From: Caryophanales bacterium UBA7278
Lineage (GTDB): Bacteria; Bacillota_I; Bacilli_A; RFN20; CAG-826
Reading direction: 5' to 3'
DNA length: 64,000 bases
NCBI GenBank assembly: GCA_002472275.1
Contig: DKRQ01000028.1
Coordinates: 1 to 64,000, forward strand
Part shown: one piece after another, positions 24,264-31,306 of the stretch
How the letters are laid out: every line of letters starts with the position of its first letter
Position numbering within the stretch: position 1 is the stretch's first letter
Position numbers and translations under genes: made by a program
Notes under the pieces: model-generated
Database searches by the model: none
What the model saw: the letters and a program-made list of their open reading frames with translations, nothing else
Told to the model about the DNA's origin: nothing

Positions 24264-25499
24264 ATGGAATTCAAAGAAAAGCTATCTTTGATCCGCGAAA
24301 GGCTTGGCTTATCGCAAAAAGATTTGGCCAGGCGTTTAGGAATCACGCGAGCCACGGTCAACCGTCTTGAAAAGGGCCATTTTCAGCCAAACTATAGGGT
24401 TTTCGAAGCGGTGGATGCACTTTATCGTGAGCTGTTCGAAACTACGATCATACCGACTTTAGAGCATGGGCCTATTATCGCGGCGGGGGACCTAAAAAGA
24501 GATGTTTCGGAGATCATTGAATCGGCTAAACGGAGGGCGATGTGTAACATAAATGTTGCGTTAGTACAACGGAACTTCCTGATCGGAAAGAGGATAGAAG
24601 AAGAGATTTTATCTTCCAGATCGGAAGACTACGGGAAGGAAATAATCAAGAATCTATCTCACTTTTTGACAAAAAAATATGGAAAAGGCTTCGACCAGAT
24701 TAACCTTTATTTCTACGTTCGCTTTTATCGCTTCTTCCCAAACATTTTTGACTCAGTGAGTAAAAAATCTTTTCTTTCTTGGACTCATTATCGGACCTTG
24801 ATCACGGTAGATAGCGACGTCGCGAGAACCTATTACGAAAAGGAAGCGCTTGCCTGCGGATGGAGCGTACGCGACCTCCAACGCGCGATCCATAGCCAAT
24901 ACTACGAAAGGCTTCTTTCAACCCATAGGGGCGAACCCCCTTCCTTACCAACTGGCGTCGCCCCGCCGAAGGACCCCCTCGAATACATCAAAAGCCCAGT
25001 TGTCGCCGAATTCCTGGGTCTTCCAGATCCAGGCAAGTTCAACGAGACCACGCTGGAACAGGCGATCATCGACCATATCACCCAGTTCCTATTGGAACTA
25101 GGGAAAGGCTATGCCTTTGTGGCAAGGCAAAAGCGGATCCACACGGAGAAGAAGGACTATTACGTTGACCTCGTCTTCTATAACTATTACCTGCGTTGCT
25201 TCATCCTGGTCGACTTGAAGGTCGACGCGATCGAGCACAAGGACATCGGACAGATGGATATGTACGTGCGGATGTACGACGAGATGTTCAAAGGGGAAGG
25301 CGACAACCCGACCCTCGGGGTCCTCCTATGCGCGGAGACGGACGAGGACATCGCCCGTTATAGCGTGCTGAAGGGTTCGGAACAGCTTTTCGCCGCCAAA
25401 TACAAAACCTATCTCCCCGATGAGACGGAGCTAAGGAACGAGATAGAGCGGCAGAAGGCATTGTTCATGCTATCGAGGAAACAAAGGCGACGCGGATGA
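24264..25499 (+). CDS. XRE-HTH fused to DUF1016/YhcG-family nuclease
   Basis: This 411-residue protein starts with an XRE-type helix-turn-helix (about residues 6-60, with SQKDLARRLGITRATVNRLE), then a DUF1016 N-terminal domain (about 75-235, with NINVALVQRNFLIGKRI and FYRFFPNIFDSVS), and a C-terminal PDDEXK-type domain (about 245-405). The last shows DYYVDLVFYN and FILVDLKVD, the Asp and Lys positions expected for the nuclease core. Family members are usually annotated as YhcG/PDDEXK nucleases of accessory regions, with suspected roles in DNA metabolism or restriction-linked defence; the activity here is inferred. The HTH could make it self-regulating. ATG 24264 has a strong GGAGGAGGG ribosome binding site. 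The first 600 bases are AT-rich and the rest is GC-rich. Confidence 0.9.
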   Translation: MEFKEKLSLIRERLGLSQKDLARRLGITRATVNRLEKGHFQPNYRVFEAVDALYRELFETTIIPTLEHGPIIAAGDLKRDVSEIIESAKRRAMCNINVALVQRNFLIGKRIEEEILSSRSEDYGKEIIKNLSHFLTKKYGKGFDQINLYFYVRFYRFFPNIFDSVSKKSFLSWTHYRTLITVDSDVARTYYEKEALACGWSVRDLQRAIHSQYYERLLSTHRGEPPSLPTGVAPPKDPLEYIKSPVVAEFLGLPDPGKFNETTLEQAIIDHITQFLLELGKGYAFVARQKRIHTEKKDYYVDLVFYNYYLRCFILVDLKVDAIEHKDIGQMDMYVRMYDEMFKGEGDNPTLGVLLCAETDEDIARYSVLKGSEQLFAAKYKTYLPDETELRNEIERQKALFMLSRKQRRRG

Positions 25500-25578
25500 T
25501 GGGGATGGCCCATTTATCGCCCGTCGATTCCCATTAGGGAGTCTCTTCGGAGTCCGCGCGTGATAAGATAGCAAGGAA

Positions 25579-26451
25579 ATGGGAACCATCATTTGCCCTA
25601 GATGCGGGAAAGCCATAGAAAAGGAAGACGAAATCGCTTTCGCTTGCCCTGAATGCGGTTCCATCGTCCTCGTGGAAGGGGAGAAACCCGCCGAACCCGA
25701 GGAAATCATCGTCAACCCCCTTCCTGATCCTGATCCTGAGACGATGACCTTGCCCGCGAGGGAGGATCCTAAACCCGCGCCGGAACCGGATTATGGAAGC
25801 GGCCCGGTCCTCGATTTCGACCAAGGCCTCGCCCTTTATGGCATCTATCCCCAAAAGAAGGTAAGCGATCCTAGGCTCCTCAAGGAACTCGATTCCCTCG
25901 TGGAGCCGACCGAAAACGGCTGGTATTTCCATAAAGGCAAGTTCTACGCCAAAGGCAGGGGTTGGTTCCTTTGCTCCCCGATCCTTTGGAGAATCGCCTC
26001 GAAGAAGCAGGGGCGGATCCTCCTCGTCGCTAGTCCCATCCTCGACCTTCGCCCCTTCCAGGAAATAGGAGGGGAACCCGCATATGAAGGGTCCTCATTA
26101 AGAGAATGGCTTAACGGGGAATTCCTTTCCACGGCCTTCTGCCTGGATTCGTCCAAACTCCTTCCCGCATTTGAACTCGAAGAAGACAAAGTCTTCCTCT
26201 TAAGCGTGGACGAGTATTCAAACCCCGATTTTGGTTTTGATCCAAGCCTGATGGAGATAGACCCAAATAGGGGAGCCATCCCTAGCGAATACGTTAAAAG
26301 CAAAGGAGCCGTCATCTCCTTTTTCACCCGCTCAAAAGGAACCCGTATGGAGGGAGCGATCCGCTGCTTCAAAATAGACGGAACCTTCACGGAAATCCCC
26401 GCGACCTCCTTAGGAGGCGTCCGCCCCGCGATTTGGATCGAGGCGGATTAG
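25579..26451 (+). CDS. Zinc-ribbon protein with DUF6273-like domain
   Basis: This 290-residue protein has an N-terminal zinc ribbon (Cys6, Cys9, Cys23, Cys26; CPRCG and CPECG), an acidic Pro/Glu-rich linker (about 33-75), and a C-terminal domain (about 85-290) with the hallmarks of DUF6273: YGIYPQ, WRIASKKQGRILLVAS, SSLREWLNGEF, and VRPAIWIEAD at the end. No membrane segment is present. The family often forms the tail of bacterial surface or signalling proteins, but no activity is known. A TAAGAT box and AAGGAA immediately precede ATG 25579. It is followed by a 33-bp tandem repeat and the second DUF4143 ATPase gene. Confidence 0.8.
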   Translation: MGTIICPRCGKAIEKEDEIAFACPECGSIVLVEGEKPAEPEEIIVNPLPDPDPETMTLPAREDPKPAPEPDYGSGPVLDFDQGLALYGIYPQKKVSDPRLLKELDSLVEPTENGWYFHKGKFYAKGRGWFLCSPILWRIASKKQGRILLVASPILDLRPFQEIGGEPAYEGSSLREWLNGEFLSTAFCLDSSKLLPAFELEEDKVFLLSVDEYSNPDFGFDPSLMEIDPNRGAIPSEYVKSKGAVISFFTRSKGTRMEGAIRCFKIDGTFTEIPATSLGGVRPAIWIEAD

Positions 26452-26520
26452 GAATTTTCCAAGCGAATTCCAACTTTGCTTATCCTTCGAAGAAGGATAC
26501 CGATTCTCTCAAAACCCATT

Positions 26521-26642
26521 TATTGGAAAATTCCCGAAAACGGGGGTTATTTTTATTGGAAAATTCCCGAAAACGAGGGTTTCTCGTATTGGAAAATTCC
26601 CGAAAATGGGATATATTTTTATTGGAAAATTCCTAAAAGAGG
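26521..26642 (+). repeat. 33-bp tandem repeat upstream of DUF4143 ATPase gene
   Basis: TATTGGAAAATTCC begins at 26521, 26554, 26587 and 26620, so the period is exactly 33 bp and there are about 3.7 copies. Most copies continue as CGAAAACGGGG or close variants, giving a small CCCG-AAAA-CGGG type hairpin. An inverted copy of the core (GGAATTTTCCAA) lies at 26452-26463, right after the DUF6273 stop. The array ends 7 bp before the ATPase start and supplies its AGAGG ribosome binding site. Confidence 0.92.
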
Positions 26643-26648
26643 TCGCGA

Positions 26649-27998
26649 ATGAAGCTGAAAAGGAAGATAGAATCGGAATTATCGCGTTGGATCGAAACGG
26701 ATCTCGTCCTGCTGCTCACTGGGTCTAGGCAAGTGGGCAAGACCTACATCCTCAACGATTTCACGCAGGCTCGTTTTTCCTCCTGCTTGCAACTTAGCCT
26801 CCATAACAACGTCCCCCTGATCAAGGCGATTCTTGGGGCTCGTGACCAAAAAGACTTCCTTCTGCGTTTGACCGCCTTTGGCTCCACCCCGCTAGGGGAA
26901 GGGGGATGCGTTTTCATCGATGAAGTGCAGGAATTCTATACCTATCTAAATAAGCACCCCGAGGTGGACGAATACTTTGATTTGATCACTGCGATGAAGG
27001 ATATCACCCGCAATACCGGGATTCGTTTCATCCTCTCCGGTTCCTTGCTGCGGCTCCGCCTTGAGAAATTCGTTAACCTCAATCCCGAAGGCTCCATCCT
27101 GCGCCTAAGCCTTTTCCCACTCGACTTCGAGGAATTCCTTTGGGCAAGAGGCCTTAACCAGGAACTCATCGATGAGGCGAAGGCAAAAGTGGATGCCCGC
27201 GAGGAGGTTCCCGATTATCTCCACGATCGCCTCATGAGGGAATTCCAGCTTTATCTCCTTGTCGGAGGCATGCCCGCGGCCGTCAAAGAGTTTTTGGAGA
27301 AAAACTCCTTCGTCTATGTGGACATGGCCCACAAAGCCATCGACGATTACGTGAGGCAGGACATCACCAAATACGCGCCCGATGAGGCCCGCATCAAAAT
27401 CGAATCCATCTACGAATTGCTCCCGCGGGAACTCAGCTCACCGGCAAAGCGCTTCGTCCTTTCGCAAATCCAGGGCCATAAGAAAAACGAGCAGGAATAC
27501 CTTAACTTCGGTTGGCTCGCGGAAGCGGGGGTGGCGATCCTTTCTAACGCCGTCTCGGAACCGATTGCACCGTTAAAGGCCTCCTCCAGTCTCAACAAAG
27601 TGAAGGTTTTCCATGAGGACGTGGGGCTTTTGACATATCTCCTTATGGATTCCGAGCTTAAGCAGAAGGTGATTCTGGGGGAATCCGATGGCAATTTCGG
27701 CGCCATCTACGAAAACGCGGTGGCCGAGTTGCTTCGCGCCCATGGCTTCTCCTCCCTTTATTTCTATTTTCAGAAAACCCGAGGCGAGGTCGACTTCCTG
27801 CTTGAGAGGAAGGGGAAGGTCGAACTCATCGAGATAAAGTCCGGCAAGGACTACAATCGCCTTTCGGCACTAAAGAACCTTCTCTCCGTCCCTAACTATT
27901 CCTTCGGCGGCGTTTCCGTCTACTATAACGGGAACGTCCAAAGAAAGGACGAAATCGATTATCTTCCGATCTACGCGATCGAATTCCTGAGAAAGTAG
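26649..27998 (+). CDS. AAA-type ATPase with DUF4143 domain (second copy)
   Basis: This 449-residue AAA_14/DUF4143 protein has Walker A GSRQVGKT (residues 25-32), Walker B GCVFIDE (about 86-92), a sensor-like RFILSGSLL, and a C-terminal nuclease-like core with TRGEVDFLLERKGKVELIEIKSGK, where the Asp, Glu and Lys positions of a PDDEXK fold are visible. It is only distantly similar to the copy at 3960-5264, so this is not a recent duplication. The start follows AGAGG inside the last unit of the 33-bp repeat array. Only a weak 5-bp hairpin (TGGGA/TCCCA) follows. The cellular role of the family is unproven. Confidence 0.9.
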   Translation: MKLKRKIESELSRWIETDLVLLLTGSRQVGKTYILNDFTQARFSSCLQLSLHNNVPLIKAILGARDQKDFLLRLTAFGSTPLGEGGCVFIDEVQEFYTYLNKHPEVDEYFDLITAMKDITRNTGIRFILSGSLLRLRLEKFVNLNPEGSILRLSLFPLDFEEFLWARGLNQELIDEAKAKVDAREEVPDYLHDRLMREFQLYLLVGGMPAAVKEFLEKNSFVYVDMAHKAIDDYVRQDITKYAPDEARIKIESIYELLPRELSSPAKRFVLSQIQGHKKNEQEYLNFGWLAEAGVAILSNAVSEPIAPLKASSSLNKVKVFHEDVGLLTYLLMDSELKQKVILGESDGNFGAIYENAVAELLRAHGFSSLYFYFQKTRGEVDFLLERKGKVELIEIKSGKDYNRLSALKNLLSVPNYSFGGVSVYYNGNVQRKDEIDYLPIYAIEFLRK

Positions 27999-28058
27999 TG
28001 GGAGGCCTTCCCATTCTCTTCCCCGCGTGCTTCCACGGGCGTATTTTCGGGCTATAAT

Positions 28059-28175
28059 ATGCCGGTGAAAGAGCAGACCGAAGAAAGAGTTTTCCCCAAA
28101 TCGGTGGTGGCCACCTTGCTGAGCAGTGGCCTCCTGCTTCTATTCGTCGTCGCCTTCTTCTTGATTTACGTCTGA
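28059..28175 (+). CDS. 38-residue single-pass membrane protein (sORF)
   Basis: This short frame starts at ATG 28059, has a polar, charged N-terminus (about residues 1-14) and then one long hydrophobic helix (about 15-38, with LLLLFVVAFFLIYV) that runs to the stop codon. TATAAT (28053-28058) touches the ATG. If that is the promoter, transcription would begin near 28065, where an in-frame GTG could be the true start. It ends 4 bp before ruvA and would be the first gene of the ruvAB operon. No homolog is recognisable at this length. It could instead be a leader that only couples translation to ruvA. Confidence 0.5.
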   Translation: MPVKEQTEERVFPKSVVATLLSSGLLLLFVVAFFLIYV

Positions 28176-28179
28176 TACC

Positions 28180-28740
28180 ATGATCTATTCCCTGAAAGGC
28201 AGAATCGTCGAGATCGGACTCGACAAAGTCGCGATTGACCTAGGCTCCATCGCCTATGAGGTTTTCATTTCGCGCCCCTCCGACTTCAAACTCGATGAGG
28301 AAACGGTCCTTTACACCCATGAGGTGATGACCCAGGACGACCATTACCTATGCGGCTTCGTCTCCAAACTCGAAAAGGACGCCTTCGCCTCCCTCATCCA
28401 AGTCAAGGGCATCGGTCCCAAGACCGCCCTTTCCGCTCTTTCCAAAACGAACCCCGAGGATCTATTCCAAGCCATCTCGGCCAATAACGTGGCCTACCTA
28501 AAGAAATTGCCCGGCATCGGGCCCAAGGCCGCCGCGCAGATCATCCTCGACCTCAAGGGCCACCTCGTCAACACGGGCGCCAAAGGCAACCCCGAGATCT
28601 ACGACGAAGTCAAAGGCGCCCTCAAATCCCTTGGCTTCAAGATCAAGGACATCGACGATGCCCTCGCCTCCATCAACACGCCCGACCTATCCAATGAAGA
28701 GCTTCTGCGCGAGGCCCTTCGCAAGCTGAGGAAGAAGTGA
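28180..28740 (+). CDS. ruvA: Holliday junction DNA helicase subunit RuvA
   Basis: This 186-residue protein binds four-way DNA junctions and loads RuvB. The OB-fold (about 1-63, MIYSLKGRIVEIG), two helix-hairpin-helix motifs (VKGIGPKTALSAL at about 73-85 and LPGIGPKAAAQIILDLK at about 108-124) and the C-terminal RuvB-binding domain (about 140-186) are all present. The length is slightly under the usual 195-200. The ATG has no SD, so it is probably coupled to the small frame that ends 4 bp upstream. TGATG overlap links it to ruvB. Confidence 0.96.
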   Translation: MIYSLKGRIVEIGLDKVAIDLGSIAYEVFISRPSDFKLDEETVLYTHEVMTQDDHYLCGFVSKLEKDAFASLIQVKGIGPKTALSALSKTNPEDLFQAISANNVAYLKKLPGIGPKAAAQIILDLKGHLVNTGAKGNPEIYDEVKGALKSLGFKIKDIDDALASINTPDLSNEELLREALRKLRKK

Positions 28741-29744
28741 TGTCTAGGCTGCTCGACGCGAAAATCGATAACGAAGAGAAGGCCATCGAGCCTTCTTTAA
28801 GGCCCGCCACCCTCAAGGAATACGTCGGCCAAACCGAGATGAAGGGGAACCTATCCGTCTTCATCGGGGCCGCGAAGAAAAGAAAAGAACCCTTGGACCA
28901 CGTTTTGCTTTATGGGCCGCCGGGTCTAGGCAAAACCACGATGGCCTACGTGATCGCCAACGAACTGGGCGGCAAGATCAGGCTCGCCAACGGCCCATCC
29001 ATAGAAAAAACCGGGGATTTGGCGGCGATTTTGAGCGAAATCGAGCCTGGCGACGTCCTATTTATCGACGAGGTCCATCGCCTTCCTAGGGTCGTGGAGG
29101 AGGTCCTTTACGGGGCCATGGAGGACTTCACCCTCTCCATCATGGTGAACCAAGGCGGCAGCAGCCACGTCCTCAATTTGCCTCTCCCTCCCTTCACCCT
29201 CGTGGGGGCCACGACGAGGGCGGGCGACCTAAGTTCCCCCTTAAGGGCGAGGTTTGGCATCTCCTTAAAAATCGACTATTACAGCGAAGGGGAGCTATTC
29301 GACATTATCAAGAGGACCGCGCGCGTCTTCGGCACCCCGATCTCCGATGCGGCGGCCAAGGAACTCGCCAAAAGGAGCAGGGGCACCCCAAGGCTAGCCA
29401 ATCGCCTTTATAAGAGGGTGCGTGACTTCGCTTCCTTCTCCGACGAGGAGAAAATCGACGACGCCATCGCGAAGAAGGCCCTCCAGGCCCTAAAGATCGA
29501 TGACCTAGGACTAGACGAGGTCGACCTCCGTTACCTCACCTGCATCATCGACCGCTTCCATGGTGGTCCCGTCGGACTCGAGGCCATCGCCTCCGCGATC
29601 GGCGAGGAAATCGCCAACCTCGAGGACGTCTACGAACCGTATCTAGTGATGATCGGTATGGTCAACCGCACCCCGCGTGGACGCGTGGTCACCGAGAAGG
29701 CGTATAAGCACCTCAAAAGGGCCCATCAAGGAAGCCTATTCTAG
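28740..29744 (+). CDS. ruvB: Holliday junction DNA helicase subunit RuvB
   Basis: This 334-residue AAA+ motor drives branch migration with RuvA. Walker A GPPGLGKTT is at about residues 59-67 and Walker B VLFIDEVHRL at about 106-115. Sensor/arginine-finger segments (GATTRAGDLSSPLRARFG) and the C-terminal winged helix (TPRGRVVTEKAYKHL) follow. The length is typical. ATG 28740 overlaps the ruvA stop by 1 nt. A RuvC gene is absent, as in other Bacillota. Confidence 0.97.
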   Translation: MSRLLDAKIDNEEKAIEPSLRPATLKEYVGQTEMKGNLSVFIGAAKKRKEPLDHVLLYGPPGLGKTTMAYVIANELGGKIRLANGPSIEKTGDLAAILSEIEPGDVLFIDEVHRLPRVVEEVLYGAMEDFTLSIMVNQGGSSHVLNLPLPPFTLVGATTRAGDLSSPLRARFGISLKIDYYSEGELFDIIKRTARVFGTPISDAAAKELAKRSRGTPRLANRLYKRVRDFASFSDEEKIDDAIAKKALQALKIDDLGLDEVDLRYLTCIIDRFHGGPVGLEAIASAIGEEIANLEDVYEPYLVMIGMVNRTPRGRVVTEKAYKHLKRAHQGSLF

Positions 29745-29758
29745 AAAAGCAAAGGAAA

Positions 29759-29784
29759 ACCCGTCCTAAGGACGGGTCCTTTTT
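29759..29784. terminator. Bidirectional terminator of ruvB and lipoprotein gene
   Basis: ACCCGTCC, loop TAA, GGACGGGT, then CC and a T run on the plus strand; TTTTCC follows on the minus strand. It serves the two convergent genes. Confidence 0.9.
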
Positions 29785-29795
29785 TCTTTTTGCCC

Positions 29796-31112
29796 TTAGG
29801 CCCTTCCTTTTTCGTAGGTGAGGCCGCCGATGCCGACTTGCTTGCCAGAGAGGCCGATCGTGTAGGAGACGATGAAGTCGGGCGCCTTCTCGATGGCCTC
29901 GGTCGCCCTTAGGACTTCCGCGGAGTAGGTCACCTGGGCAGCGGTGGTGAAGGAGGTCTTGTCCTCGACTAGATGCTCATCAAGATTCAATTCATAGAGG
30001 CCTTTGATGCCGAGGAAGAAGTAGAAGTCCTCCTCGCGGTCCTCGTCGTCAACGGGGATGTTGAGGTTGATGAAGTGGCTGCCGGAGAAGAGGCCGATCA
30101 TCTCCTCCGCCTCGAGGGCGGGCATCGCGAAGACGGCGCTCACCTTATAGGAGACCGGGCTCACCTGCGTGACGTAGACGTTTTTGGGAGAGAGGTACTC
30201 GGGGCTACCGAGTTCGTCGTCTTTAGGCGGGAACTTGACGAGGCCGAGCACCTCGTTCTTGCTGTAGGTAAGCAAAGTGGTGGGGACTTGGGCGACGAGA
30301 TTCGCCTTATCCGCGTAGCTAGCCGCCGTCTCGTAGCTGAAGGTATGGTCGTTGGAATCGAAGTAGATGACCTTCTCGGAGCTATAGAAGGCGCCGGTAG
30401 CGATGTCTTTGTTGGAGGTCGCCTCGGAATAGGCCGAGTAGCCGATGAGCCTCTTGGAGGAATCGAAACGGAGGGTCTTCTGCGTTTTGGTGCCCTGAAT
30501 CAGGTCCTTTTTGCCGTTTTCGCCTTCGGTGACCTTGCGGGTCGAGGTGGAGACGACGACTTCGAAGCCGTCCTTGCTCGGATAGCCGATGGCCTCGTCC
30601 CAGTTCATCCCGACGAACATGTTGCCGACCATCTTGGCGCGCATCTCGGATAGGTCCTTCTCCTCGGAGACGGCGAGGTTTTTGGAAACGACGCCGAGGA
30701 CGTCCTTCTTTTCCTCCAAATAGTAGGATTTGCCCCCATCGAGGAAGCCATAACGGGTCGCGGAGGTCGAATCCTCCTTGCTCATACCGGCGGTGGCGGT
30801 GGTGGTCTTGTCTTGCCTAGAGAGAATCACGACGTCATTGGAATAGGCGGTCACCTCGATGGTCGCCTCCTCTTTTTCGCTACTCAGCTCGTTGAAGGCG
30901 TAGTAGGCGTGCTTAAGCGTCGACTTCGAATAGGATTTGAGGGAATTCTCCGCGCTTACGCGGAGGCGATATAGGTCGAGGTCGCTTAGCCTCTCGCTGA
31001 TCGCGTGGTCCTGCATGGTGACGGTAGGGGTGGGCGCGGCCACGCCAGAACCTCCGCAGGAGAGCAAGGAGGCGCTTAGGGCCAAAAGGAATAAGGGGGT
31101 GCTTTTTTTCAT
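29796..31112 (-). CDS. Lipoprotein, unknown function
   Basis: This 438-residue protein has a lipoprotein signal with lipobox SLLSC (Cys19) after MKKSTPLFLLALSA. The mature part has a helical segment (about 40-75) followed by long beta-rich stretches without any known domain. It would be anchored outside the cytoplasmic membrane. I chose ATG 31112 over an upstream in-frame codon because GGAGATC precedes it at SD distance and the lipobox is then correctly placed. It is divergent from secDF with separate promoters and converges on ruvB. Confidence 0.85.
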   Translation of the reverse strand: MKKSTPLFLLALSASLLSCGGSGVAAPTPTVTMQDHAISERLSDLDLYRLRVSAENSLKSYSKSTLKHAYYAFNELSSEKEEATIEVTAYSNDVVILSRQDKTTTATAGMSKEDSTSATRYGFLDGGKSYYLEEKKDVLGVVSKNLAVSEEKDLSEMRAKMVGNMFVGMNWDEAIGYPSKDGFEVVVSTSTRKVTEGENGKKDLIQGTKTQKTLRFDSSKRLIGYSAYSEATSNKDIATGAFYSSEKVIYFDSNDHTFSYETAASYADKANLVAQVPTTLLTYSKNEVLGLVKFPPKDDELGSPEYLSPKNVYVTQVSPVSYKVSAVFAMPALEAEEMIGLFSGSHFINLNIPVDDEDREEDFYFFLGIKGLYELNLDEHLVEDKTSFTTAAQVTYSAEVLRATEAIEKAPDFIVSYTIGLSGKQVGIGGLTYEKGRA

Positions 31113-31136
31113 GGGATGATCTCCAAAATCGAGCAA

Positions 31137-31142
31137 ATTATA
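31137..31142 (-). promoter_or_regulatory. -10 box of the lipoprotein gene
   Basis: TATAAT on the minus strand, 24 nt before the ATG with an SD in between. The surrounding CTTATAATTTGC is shared with the promoter at 3692-3697. Confidence 0.55.
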
Positions 31143-31269
31143 AGACCTAGCAGGTCAAGAAATCCATCTTGGGCGGGCCCATGTGTCCCTAACCCCCAAA
31201 GGAGCCCGATTTCGTGATTGTTTTGGCCGTGGGCAAAGAGTATCCTTTTATGCGTCAGCATGAATTATC

Positions 31270-31275
31270 TATAAT
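31270..31275 (+). promoter_or_regulatory. -10 box of the secDF operon
   Basis: TATAAT lies 31 nt before the secDF start, with the SD GGAGGAA between them. The -35 region is poor. Confidence 0.5.
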
Positions 31276-31306
31276 TCAGTGCCCGTTTCCCTCGGAGGAA
31301 CTTCCC

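Noticed and set aside
26433..26636. Frame across the 33-bp repeat giving an 11-residue peptide repeat
   Set aside because: It starts inside the DUF6273 gene in another frame and has no SD; the repeat is better explained as DNA or RNA structure.
26521..26642. CRISPR array
   Set aside because: The 33-bp units are directly joined with no variable spacers, and no cas gene is present.
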